This document shows positions 7,473-16,300 of a stretch of 20,957 nucleotides of DNA, piece by piece. This DNA comes from Bodo saltans (taxonomy: Eukaryota; Euglenozoa; Kinetoplastea; Eubodonida; Bodonidae). A program made the translations under genes and the position numbers. Below the pieces are notes generated by a model. The model was not told the origin of the DNA, made no database searches, and worked only from the letters and a program-made list of their open reading frames with translations. The number at the start of each line of letters is the position of its first letter. Position 1 is the first letter of the stretch. The DNA lies in contig CYKH01000491.1 of NCBI GenBank assembly GCA_001460835.1, positions 1 through 20,957 on the forward strand. The letters run 5' to 3'.

Positions 7473-9497
7473 ATGGCCGCACGGAGCCGGTCATTTAAAG
7501 TTCGAGCCTTCATGTTTTTTGTTGCTGTAGCAACCATTGCACTATTGTACTCCGGCGTCTCACTGATTGGCAAGCTCCTGAGTGAGCCGAACGATATATC
7601 GACGGTGCCCCCGCCGAAAGGTTTCGCATCGGACACCCCCGCCGTGCCATTGGGAACCCATGATGATGGGGCAGCCCCATCCACTCGCAATGGCCCGCAA
7701 CAGAGTAGTAGCACAACCACAACCACCCCCCTCATCACTGCAAGCACTACATCAGCCAATCATGCAGGCTGGAGCATCGACTACCTGCCTCCTATCATGA
7801 ACTCCATGGTGCAGTACCACAAAGGGTCCAGTTTGGTGGCCAACAGTCTAGAGGCCATGCGTCCCCCTGCTGAGTACCACGGCCTCACGTGCCCTCAACT
7901 CGTACAGCGACACATGACAGAGTACGCGCAAGTAGCAAGCAGGATTGATTTCACTCGGCCACCAAAGTACAAGATGCCGTGGTATTTTCACGACCCCTAT
8001 GCGTTATGTGGGCGCTACCTTCTCACGCATCACCAACGTGACTTCCAGCAAGACGTTGCGCACCCACCGCAGCTTCTTCATCGAGTCGCAGTTCGTCAGC
8101 CTGCACAAGGCGGTGAAACAAGCGACTCACAGATGGTGGTGGCAAGAGTCGCTGCTGGCGAATGGAGCAACGGCGATGTGTATGTTGAGCACTGTGGTCA
8201 GTGCGCTGAGGTTGTCTCTGTTGGAGAATCCGCAGCTTTGAAATGCGCTGGAGATGTGCTGATGTTGGCTCGACTTATCAGCGATCAAACGGTTGTGTCT
8301 GCAGATGTGCAGGCACTGGTCGTGCCTGCCAATGGACGCCCATACCACCCGCTTAGATTTTTCATCAGGCAGCCAGGAGAATATGTGCTCGAAGTCACCC
8401 TCGTCCATGTCAACGGAAGTAGTAGCAACGTATCATGGCCCAGAAGCATGGGTGTCATTGGTATCCGAGCATCGGACCACAACAAAAAGAGCTTCAAGTA
8501 CAACCTTGCGTGCGATTTGCAGCGACATGTGTACGGAAGTCCGCTGAAGGTTCTTGCGCTAGGAAGGGGAGCCGCCATAGAAAACGTGAATAGCCTCAAC
8601 CTCAAGCCGTTGTGCAATGTTCACAATTACAATCAAACTATCGGCAGTGGACATTGGGTGCGTGTTCCCTACAAAACTCGTTGCGAGGCATTCCAAAGTG
8701 GAAGCATATGCAGCGGTGACCCCACGTGGCTTACCGATGCGTGTGGCTTTAACAACGAGCTAGTGTGGTCGCCAGACAGCTGTCGTATGCGAGTCTACTC
8801 GCCCCCACTGGGACCTCAGCAAAGCTGCTTGAAAAGAGGTCGCAGTGGCTTTTTGTTATTCGTCGGTGACAGCGTTGCGCGAGAGTACGTTCAAAACTGT
8901 CGACTGTTCGACTTGCGCTCTTCAAAGCTCCATTGTATATTTGCGAACATTGCTCTTGAGGGGCAGCACTACTCGCTAGACTATGCCAAGGCAGTGGTCA
9001 AAGCGATGATTGACTCGTTGAAACAAAACCGTCCAGGAGTCCTGGCAACGAACTTAGGCATCCACCACATGATTGGCAAGAGCAGTACCGAGCAGTGGAT
9101 TGAGTTTATCGATGTCTTCATTGCTGCATGGAAGGCGGAAGCGTTTCAAATCCTTCCCGTTGGGACGGATCAATGGCTCCTGGAGAAGGCGGTGTGGCTC
9201 GGGCCACCAACGATTCACTACGCGCGGCACGGGATGGGTCATCAACGCGCAGTGCTGTGGGATGAAATTGCGTGGAAGAAATTAGAGCCACTGGGGTTCA
9301 TTCGCCTCTATGCAATTGCGCCGACACTCTCACGAACGGAAGCGACATGGGACGGTCTGCACTATGCCAGCTACAAAGGCAAAGTCCAGTCCCCGTGGAG
9401 GAACCGAGCGGCCCCTGTGCTGCTGTGGAATGGGGGCGTCTCCAACATGCTATTCAATGTGTTGCTAAACTTGATCTGCGACCCCATTCCCACGTAA
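7473..9497 (+). CDS. Type II membrane PC-esterase (GDSL/SGNH-like), NXPE/CASD1/TBL superfamily
   Basis: 674 residues from the ATG at 7473; an open frame continues upstream but there it only translates the splicing tract. A basic N-terminus (MAARSRSFKVR) precedes one hydrophobic segment (about 12-33) and a Ser/Thr/Pro-rich stem (about 40-95), which is the layout of a Golgi type II protein. Residues about 220-335 look like a beta-sandwich (QPGEYVLEVTLVHV), and sequons at N314, N319 and N387 fit a luminal location. A Cys-rich linker (about 375-455) leads into the PC-esterase domain: G465-D466-S467 in FVGDSVAREYV and D627-x-x-H630 in WDGLHYA, followed by a C-terminal NVLLNLIC. Ser467, Asp627 and His630 would be the catalytic triad of this superfamily, known for O-acetylating or deacetylating glycans (CASD1 on sialic acid, TBL on plant polysaccharides). 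The likely role is O-acyl modification of surface or secreted glycans; the substrate is unknown. Confidence 0.82.
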   Translation: MAARSRSFKVRAFMFFVAVATIALLYSGVSLIGKLLSEPNDISTVPPPKGFASDTPAVPLGTHDDGAAPSTRNGPQQSSSTTTTTPLITASTTSANHAGWSIDYLPPIMNSMVQYHKGSSLVANSLEAMRPPAEYHGLTCPQLVQRHMTEYAQVASRIDFTRPPKYKMPWYFHDPYALCGRYLLTHHQRDFQQDVAHPPQLLHRVAVRQPAQGGETSDSQMVVARVAAGEWSNGDVYVEHCGQCAEVVSVGESAALKCAGDVLMLARLISDQTVVSADVQALVVPANGRPYHPLRFFIRQPGEYVLEVTLVHVNGSSSNVSWPRSMGVIGIRASDHNKKSFKYNLACDLQRHVYGSPLKVLALGRGAAIENVNSLNLKPLCNVHNYNQTIGSGHWVRVPYKTRCEAFQSGSICSGDPTWLTDACGFNNELVWSPDSCRMRVYSPPLGPQQSCLKRGRSGFLLFVGDSVAREYVQNCRLFDLRSSKLHCIFANIALEGQHYSLDYAKAVVKAMIDSLKQNRPGVLATNLGIHHMIGKSSTEQWIEFIDVFIAAWKAEAFQILPVGTDQWLLEKAVWLGPPTIHYARHGMGHQRAVLWDEIAWKKLEPLGFIRLYAIAPTLSRTEATWDGLHYASYKGKVQSPWRNRAAPVLLWNGGVSNMLFNVLLNLICDPIPT

Positions 9498-10001
9498 TCC
9501 ACATCCACCGCGCCAAAGGGTGTTTTGCCGCATCCCCCCGATGCGAAGCGTGCGTTTTGAGAAGAGCCATAGAGATGAGGTGTTGTCACTTTGATCTGCA
9601 GTTCATTGTGTTGTGCACTACACATTCGTTTGGTTAATTCACACAACAAAGAAATGGTTTACCAAATGAATGTGATATGGTTGCACCATCTACTTCTTAG
9701 TGGCACGATGATGCGCATGCCATCTCTGAGGGGAAGTGGAGCTTTCGCAGATGCCATGCTTGAACGCACTGTGCTGCGTCCATTAACCTCGTATCTACAA
9801 ACGACGCAGCGCATGATGCTTTCCATATGGAGAACCCCTTTTGCTTTTATTGTAGACCGACGCTTGCATTTCACTTGTGATCAGGCTTGGTACTCTGATT
9901 TTGAGAATCGTCTCCACTTTGTACCCTCGCAACTGCAGCACAAAAAGAAATCAGCAATCAACACAAATAAGGTCCTACAAAAGAGCAGCTCTCCGTTAGC
10001 A
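9498..10001 (+). other. 504-base gap before the PNKP start: 3' UTR, splicing tracts and an in-frame open extension
   Basis: The first ~100 bases should be the 3' UTR of the esterase gene. From 9591 the PNKP frame is open all the way to the ATG at 10002, with in-frame ATGs at 9654, 9669, 9705, 9708, 9714 and others. The bases 9654-10001 would encode a 116-residue extension with no domain I recognise and several Arg/Met/Leu-rich stretches. A strong pyrimidine tract at 9835-9855 lies inside it, so the extension is more likely leader sequence than protein, though an alternative upstream start is possible (see findings). I see no RNA gene here. Confidence 0.5.
9835..9855 (+). promoter_or_regulatory. 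Predicted spliced-leader acceptor for the PNKP gene
   Basis: The tract CCCCTTTTGCTTTTATTGTAG ends in AG at 9854-9855 (read CCCCTTTTGC then TTTTATTGTAG). Downstream of it the first ATG in any frame is the one at 10002, which opens directly into the first WWE domain. The resulting leader would be 146 bases. Confidence 0.55.
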
Positions 10002-11828
10002 ATGGCAGCGAAATGGCAATATCGAAACGATGACTTCAAATTTGTGGATTTCACAAAGAAGGACACTGCAGAACTGGAGAAGGCGTGGGCACGCAACGAC
10101 GCTTCTATCAAGCTGACCATTCGTGGCCATCCCTACACGCTGGATCTGAAGTTATTCGTCCAGCGTAATGAGGAGACGAAGACGGAGAGGATTATTCGTC
10201 GCGTGGACCCGGACTCGAAGACAGGTGGTGCGCATGTATGGGGACGTGGGCCTCAATGGGAATGGGAGTCTCACCACGGCGTGTTTGTCCCTTATGATGC
10301 CGCCACGAATGATATTATCGAAACAGCGTTTTCCAAGGATGCCATCAGGGCTCAGATCAAGCTCGATGTATCTGCACATGAAAAGAAATCTTTTGTCGTT
10401 CACTTTGGGCACATGCACCAAGAAAACGAAGAGGGGACGGGTGTCCGCAAGGTTCGCCGCAGCATCAAAGACATTGCACCAGCAGCAGCGGCAATCAAGG
10501 CAGATGAGGAGGAGACCACCTCACGCCAAGCAGTGTTGGCAGCAGCAGCGGCGTCGAAGAAACGACCTCGTGACGAGCCTGAAGCGGCATCAAGTGCAGT
10601 GGATGCTGCCCCAGCGCTGCCCTCAACCGGTGGTGGTGGTGTGCCTAGCTCCGCCCCTCTTCCCCAGCTAGGAGACTGGCTCAAGGTGAATGGCGGGTCA
10701 GTCCTGGTGCTTCCCGTGGCCTTCCCAGCGTCAACGAGCCCAATCAAGATCGCTGGTTTCGACATGGATGACACTCTTGTGTTCCCCGCAAGCGGTGCCG
10801 TGTTCGCAAAGTCACGCACAGATTGGAAATGGCTGTGCCCAGAAGTAGTCCCGAAGCTGTTGGAATATCACAACAACGGGTATCGTATTGTGATCTTCTC
10901 CAATCAAAGCGGCATCGGTGGAAAGGGATGGGACGAGGGCAAGGCGAATGAAATCCGTGGCAAAATTGTGGACATCAGTGCAGCATGTAAAATCCCAATT
11001 GCCGCGGTGATCTCCACCAAAGAAGATGAGTTTCGCAAACCATGTACGGAGATGTGGGATATTGTGTACCGTGAGCACTGTTGCCTAAAGGGTGCAAATA
11101 TTGACAAGGCGTCAAGTTTCTATTGTGGTGATGCAGCCGGTCGGGCAATCATGACGCTAGCCGGCAGGAAGAAAGACTTTTCGTGCAGCGATCGTAAGTT
11201 CGCCTACAACCTTGGTGTCAAGTTTTTCACGCCCGAGGAAATCTTCAAGCGGGCACCTGCAGCACCGGTCGACAAATGGCACGGGCCTAGCCCTGATCTT
11301 CTAAACTCCATCGCAACAGCGTACCCCCAGTCGTCCTACCACTCAGCGTCGCAGGAGATGGTGATCATGATGGGGTATCCTGGCTCTGGGAAGTCCACGT
11401 TCTATCAGCGATTCTTTGGCTCTCAAGGATATGCCCATGTGAATCGCGACACGCTCAAAACACCTGAGAAATGCATGGCGGCTGCGGACGCATTCCTTGG
11501 TCAAAAGAAATCTGTGGTGGTTGACAACACCAACCCCACCGCCGAAGATCGTAAGCGCTACGTTGACATTGCCCGGAAGCACGGCGTCCCTGTTCGATGC
11601 TTCGTGATGGAAGCAAACGAAGCTCTCGCTAACCACATGAACGTCACACGTGCACGCCTCGGCATCACAGACCGCGTCTCATCGATTGCCTACCGTGTGT
11701 ATGGATCAAAGGTGACGGCACCAGATGCTGCAAAAGAAGGTTTTGTAAGTGTTGTGTCGATTCCACCTGTGGCAGACTTCACTGGCCTTCCTCCTACAAC
11801 GAAAGCCCTTTTCTATCAACTGACGTGA
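10002..11828 (+). CDS. PNKP: Polynucleotide kinase 3'-phosphatase with two N-terminal WWE domains
   Basis: 608 residues from the ATG at 10002. PNKP repairs DNA strand-break ends by removing 3'-phosphates and phosphorylating 5'-hydroxyls before ligation. Domains in order: WWE1 (about 4-69, W5, Y45, Q54, R63), WWE2 (about 85-156, W86 and W88, Q140, R149, VRR at 151-153), an Ala/Glu-rich linker with a nuclear-signal-like KKRPR (186-190), a PNK3P HAD phosphatase (about 247-420), and a P-loop kinase (about 452-605). Phosphatase residues: D254 and D256 in FDMDDTL, S300-N301 in IFSNQSG, K346-P347, and YCGDAAGR at 374-381. Kinase residues: Walker A GYPGSGKST (458-466, K464), NRD at 481-483, and DNTNPT at 508-513. 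Both catalytic halves look intact. WWE domains bind poly(ADP-ribose) through iso-ADP-ribose, so the enzyme may be recruited by PAR at breaks. Human PNKP has an FHA domain at this position instead. Confidence 0.93.
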   Translation: MAAKWQYRNDDFKFVDFTKKDTAELEKAWARNDASIKLTIRGHPYTLDLKLFVQRNEETKTERIIRRVDPDSKTGGAHVWGRGPQWEWESHHGVFVPYDAATNDIIETAFSKDAIRAQIKLDVSAHEKKSFVVHFGHMHQENEEGTGVRKVRRSIKDIAPAAAAIKADEEETTSRQAVLAAAAASKKRPRDEPEAASSAVDAAPALPSTGGGGVPSSAPLPQLGDWLKVNGGSVLVLPVAFPASTSPIKIAGFDMDDTLVFPASGAVFAKSRTDWKWLCPEVVPKLLEYHNNGYRIVIFSNQSGIGGKGWDEGKANEIRGKIVDISAACKIPIAAVISTKEDEFRKPCTEMWDIVYREHCCLKGANIDKASSFYCGDAAGRAIMTLAGRKKDFSCSDRKFAYNLGVKFFTPEEIFKRAPAAPVDKWHGPSPDLLNSIATAYPQSSYHSASQEMVIMMGYPGSGKSTFYQRFFGSQGYAHVNRDTLKTPEKCMAAADAFLGQKKSVVVDNTNPTAEDRKRYVDIARKHGVPVRCFVMEANEALANHMNVTRARLGITDRVSSIAYRVYGSKVTAPDAAKEGFVSVVSIPPVADFTGLPPTTKALFYQLT

Positions 11829-11939
11829 GCCGCTCTCCTCACTGCGCTTGCAGGAGCTCAAATCCGATTCTATCGTGCTTGTTTGATTCAAAAGAAAAAA
11901 ATGCAAATTATTGCACAACAGCCTTGGCTAGCGCGCATA

Positions 11940-11973
11940 TCTTTGTTTTCATTTCTCTTTTTTTCTCTCACAG
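11940..11973 (+). promoter_or_regulatory. Predicted spliced-leader acceptor for the IQ-motif gene
   Basis: The best tract in the window: TCTTTGTTTTCATTTCTC followed by TTTTTTTCTCTCACAG, with AG at 11972-11973 and the ATG of GCCATGG at 11979 only five bases later. The frame happens to be open through the tract and would translate as a signal-peptide-like stretch. Confidence 0.8.
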
Positions 11974-11978
11974 GAGCC

Positions 11979-13184
11979 ATGGCGGCGACAATGGCAGCTA
12001 AGCGCCGTCCATCATCTTCTGTGCCACAACGACGGCTATCAGCATCCCCGTTGGTCGATATTCCTGTATCTCCAACCTCTTCCGTGACATCGTCGTCGAA
12101 ACCACTCCCGCTCGTCCCAACGGCGCCCAATCGCCGGCTGTCCACTGTGATCGGAGCAGTCAACGCCGGTCTTCTGTCAGCAGTGACTTCCAACCTCAGC
12201 GACGAAACGACATTTAGCACAAATTGGCAGCTGTTTCAGCAACAAGTAAATGACGAACAGAAAGCTCGCGCCCAACTTCGAGAGAAAGAGCAGCGCAAGT
12301 CACAAAAAAATGGCGTTGTGCGCCCTCCTCAGCCACCGCAAGCACCTGCGGCGACGTCATCCGCGCGAGGAAGCGCTGCAGCAAAGCGAACCGCGTCAAA
12401 CAAACTTGAGAACCTTCCCGGGACAATCGCACCTATCGCGGTGACCACTGGTGAACTCGTGTACGCAGCCCCTGGACACAGTACCATGGCAACGAACCAC
12501 ATTTACGAAAAAGCATGCCGCCAGTATGCCCGGCGCATCTCTGCGTTCGCTGTGGGCGACGCTGTTCGCAGAATTCAGAAATGGTTTCGCTCTGCCATCA
12601 TCGTGCGCCGCTCGTTGCGTCAGTTTTCTCTTGGAGTCCGTGTTGAGATTCTCGTGCGTCGTTTTGCGCGACGATGGTTGGCAACAGCTCGCCACAGCAT
12701 CACCGCTCGCAAACGACAGTTGGAGGAAGAGTCCTCAAGACATCCAAGGGAAATTGTTTGTGCAAAGTATATTCAGCGCTGGTGGCGAGGCGCTACCGCG
12801 AAAAGAATTGTCCGTGCGCTGAGACAAGTCTCAGAAGAAGCTCAGCGGAAGTCCGTAGTGGAGGAGCGGCGACTGAAAGCAGTTCAACGAATTCAAGTGA
12901 CGTGGCGTATGGTGATCCAGCGCATGCGAACAAGGCTGGCGCGCTCAAGCCTCAAGCATTTTAGGGTCGGTAGAGTGATTCATCACGTTCGGTGGTATTT
13001 CTTTCGTAAAGACCGCCAGTATGTGCGGCGTGCCATTGCTGAAAAAGAGTATCATGCTGCGTGTGTGATTCTTCGCAACTGGAGAGCATTTGCTGCTGCA
13101 CGCCACCGTCGTTGCGAAGAATTCATTGCAAAAACATTTCCACGGGACTCGAAATGGGTCCATGCTGCCATAGCACATCAGTGA
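11979..13184 (+). CDS. Multi-IQ-motif protein, probable calmodulin-binding
   Basis: 401 residues from the ATG at 11979 (context GCCATGG). The first ~165 residues are low-complexity, rich in Ser, Pro, Ala, Gln and Arg, and probably disordered. From about residue 170 to 380 the protein is a very basic helical region with IQ-like motifs: AVRRIQKWFRSAIIVRR (195-211), CAKYIQRWWRGATAKR (261-276), AVQRIQVTWRMVIQRMR (301-317), and a degenerate one around 360-378 (CVILRNWRAFAAARHRR). IQ motifs bind calmodulin or EF-hand light chains, and in flagellates such proteins are usually cytoskeletal or axonemal; location here is inference. There is no motor domain, so this is not a myosin. The longer open frame from 11883 has no support, because its first 32 residues are the translated splicing tract. 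Confidence 0.82.
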   Translation: MAATMAAKRRPSSSVPQRRLSASPLVDIPVSPTSSVTSSSKPLPLVPTAPNRRLSTVIGAVNAGLLSAVTSNLSDETTFSTNWQLFQQQVNDEQKARAQLREKEQRKSQKNGVVRPPQPPQAPAATSSARGSAAAKRTASNKLENLPGTIAPIAVTTGELVYAAPGHSTMATNHIYEKACRQYARRISAFAVGDAVRRIQKWFRSAIIVRRSLRQFSLGVRVEILVRRFARRWLATARHSITARKRQLEEESSRHPREIVCAKYIQRWWRGATAKRIVRALRQVSEEAQRKSVVEERRLKAVQRIQVTWRMVIQRMRTRLARSSLKHFRVGRVIHHVRWYFFRKDRQYVRRAIAEKEYHAACVILRNWRAFAAARHRRCEEFIAKTFPRDSKWVHAAIAHQ

Positions 13185-13270
13185 GCGCGGGCTTGTAAAG
13201 TGTAGTGTACAGTCAAAGAAAACAATTTGAGCGAGCACCAATCTTCTAAAAAAAAATATAAGAATAACGT

Positions 13271-13361
13271 GACTGTATTTGTATTGTTTCCCTTCATAAA
13301 CTTACAAGTGCAAGAAATTTCCAGTCCAACGGATTTTGGATACAGTTTTTTTTTTGTCAAG
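13271..13361 (+). promoter_or_regulatory. Predicted spliced-leader acceptor region for the LRR gene
   Basis: Two candidates serve the same start. A tract TGTATTTGTATTGTTTCCC and onward ends at an AG at 13307-13308, giving a 55-base leader free of ATG. An 11-base T run followed by GTCAAG gives an AG at 13360-13361, which would leave only two bases before the ATG at 13364. The first is the more realistic. Confidence 0.5.
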
Positions 13362-13363
13362 CA

Positions 13364-16300
13364 ATGGCACATCGAAACGCTGGACCCGAATCATTCGAAG
13401 CGCGCCTTCATGATGTGCTACTCACTGAATTACGACGACAAGGGCTCATCAACGGTGATGACATTGTCAGATCTGTGATGAACAACCTCCGCCGCACTGG
13501 CATCACAAGCATCACAATCAACGTGAGCAATTTACAGCTCAGTGATCGTGCATGCGTGGCTGTGATTGAAACTCTGTTAAAGCTTTCGAATCATCCTCTC
13601 TCACCGGCGGATTGGGTTGTGAATTTATCTGGTAATTCCTTCACGGACAGAGTCTCCGGCCACTTGATTTTATTGGCCCAGCGATGCAGTAAGCTGGTGT
13701 CGCTAGACATTTCCAACACGGAAAACGTTAGCGCTGCAGCAGTTGCGAAGGTGGAGGGGGCATGCAAAGTGGCTGCGAATGCTCGGCTCGAATTGATTAG
13801 TGGGCCACCTCGGCTTTCGAGGATAGACAGCTTAGCCCGAACGCCCAGAGATGCGGAGCCGCCGTCGTTGGCTGACACCGCATCACCACCTGGTGCTGGC
13901 CAAAGCAACGCCACAGAGAATGGACTGCAGTACGGGTTGGTCGATGTGGCTGCGCTCAAACGCCGGCGTGATTCCATGCTCCGCGACGAAGCCGCAGGCT
14001 CCAAGGGACGTCAGCAATCACGAACACCAAACCGAGGCTCCTCACCAACTGCGCGACAAGCTCGTCAAAGCTCTGCAGAAGCCGTTAAAAGACCGTCGCC
14101 ACTGGCATCGACGCGAGCACCATCAACCTCAAGAACTCCAAAAGGTTCGAAACTTCGCCCCATTTCAAACGCACCTGCCTCGAAGCCCTCGTCGGCAGGA
14201 CCAACTGCCCGCATCGGTCGTCCTGAGTCATCTGCTGGATTGACCCGCGCCACATCAATCGAACCCAAGCCGATCACAACCTCTCCCCGCCAGTCAGCAT
14301 CCACATCTGGCAAACCTCAAGCAAAGCCCGACACCGCACTCACCAAACCAGCGTCTTTTCAGCAAAAGCCCGCTCCAACGAAAGGCAGCCCGATGCTCAA
14401 ACCCACCCCCTCAGCCACCAACGCCGTCATCCACAAAGGATCAAGAGTATTGAACATTCCTTCCTCAACAACAGCAAAAGCTGCAGTCGTAGAAGATGAT
14501 CGAGCGAGCGTGGGCTCCGATGCAACAACGGCAACAGAAGTTCCAGACCAGCAAGACTTCCTTGACATCACAGCCAACATGAACCCAATGATAGATCATG
14601 TTGTGTCACTGGAGCACCAAGGCGTGAGCTCCGATGTGCTCATTCGACGCTTGAAGCAAGCTCTTGTGGCACCACCTGGATCGTACAGCTTTGCAAGTGT
14701 CACAGTGCTGAATCTTGCATCGAATCAGCTGTCGTCGTTGGAGGGAGCCCTGCTCCCATCTACCCTTCTCCGTGTGGACCTAAGCGACAATCAGCTCACC
14801 ACCATCCCTTCATTTGCAGTGTGCTCAATGCTTGCTGTCGCAAACCTTCGGCGAAACAGGATTCAGAAGATCGGTTCAGCGTTCGAGCACAACCTCAACA
14901 TTGGACATCTATTCTTAGGTCGCAATGAACTGTCGTTCGTTGATGGCATTGGTCACCTTTGGGTTTTGGAGACACTAGATTTAAGCTGCAACAAGATTGC
15001 ATCACAAGTGCAACTTCGCCCACTTTCTCTGAACAGCGCTCTTCGTCATATTGTCCTGAAGGGGAATCCGCTTGAGAAAAAATTAGCGTCGTACCGCACA
15101 GTCTTACGAAACCTTGTTCCGTCCCTCATTGCTGTTGACAATGAGCGGCTAGCATTTTCGCGAATCGCCGAGGCTCGCATGAACGACGATCACCAGCTCA
15201 CACACAATGCCGCCGCCGCCCCCTCTTCCAGCAATGCGGCCACTCATGGACAAGCGGCAAGCGGCACCGTGGGTGGCTATGCCGTGCGGAACATGCTGAG
15301 CAAAGGTTTGTCAGGAATGGCGTCTGTGTACAGCGAGAAGAACACAATTCATGCCTCGAGCAAACGAATTGCACTCAATGAGAAAGCGAAGCGTCATGCT
15401 GCCGCTGGTGGTGCTGCGGGTTTGCGCCAGCCACTTTCTCGCCGTGAGGTGGTCACCAAACTCTGTCAGCAGTCCAAACGTTTCTTAGAAGAGACAATCG
15501 TCGAGCGGATGACTGCTGCCGAGCGACGCCGGGAATTGGAAGGGCGATTCGATATTGATCCCCATCTCTTTGGGAACCCGTATGGAGGAGAGCCAACAAC
15601 AGAGAATGAGAGTGGTCGAACAGTGGAAAGTCCTGCTGACTCACAACCAGGAAAGGACGGAATGGTTGTGTTAGCAGACACTGACGGTGACTTCGAGGAC
15701 GGTGACGCTCCGTTTGGGCACATTGCTCAATGGCATCGCGAACCAGCAGCACTCCCGCCCAAGGGGAGAACGGCTTCGAAATCACCGTCACCCGCACCTG
15801 AAAGACCCCAAGACAAACTTGCGGGAAGTGGTCATGCTGCTGCAGATACAGCGCAAAGTGTTTTTGATCGGCTTCTCGGAGGAAGCGGAACACTCCCACG
15901 TGCACCCACTCCTAAAGAGACGTCACAAAAACAGCCTCTTCTACAGCATCATCCTGGAGCTGCCTTGGCGAATCGCCACACAGCATCATCACGCGGTCGC
16001 AGTCGCTCCAACAGCAACGCAAGTAGCCGCTCGCCATCACCTAATGTTGGAGATGGCACCAAAGTTCTTCCTTTACAAGGCACACTCAGTGCTTCTGCAA
16101 AGCAAGCCAACACTCCTATCAGACCAGCTCCCCAACCTTCCTCAGCCATTAACAAAAATAGAGCATCGAAAGAACCTGCAAATTACATTACCCCGTCTCG
16201 ACCTCTCGGGCGCCGCGATGGCCCTCTGACGTCGCCACGGCCCCACTTGCACGACAGTGACGACGAGGATGAAATTGTACTCTCGCCTGAAGGTGCCTCG

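Noticed and set aside
410-11828. Functional coupling of the two HAD phosphatases (FCP1-like and PNKP) as a repair or transcription module
   Set aside because: They are separated by two unrelated genes, belong to different HAD subfamilies, and gene order in kinetoplastid-like clusters rarely reflects function.
11883-11978. Signal peptide on the IQ-motif protein
   Set aside because: The hydrophobic residues are encoded by the pyrimidine tract of the predicted trans-splice acceptor; the ATG at 11979 is the credible start.
13346-13356. T run as a transcription terminator
   Set aside because: There is no GC-rich stem before it, and it sits directly upstream of a start codon in a one-directional cluster. 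A splicing tract explains it better.
15687-16229. 180-codon + strand frame overlapping the LRR gene in another frame
   Set aside because: It lies within a low-complexity part of the LRR protein, where alternative frames stay open easily, and has no recognisable domain. It is unlikely to be a real overlapping gene.
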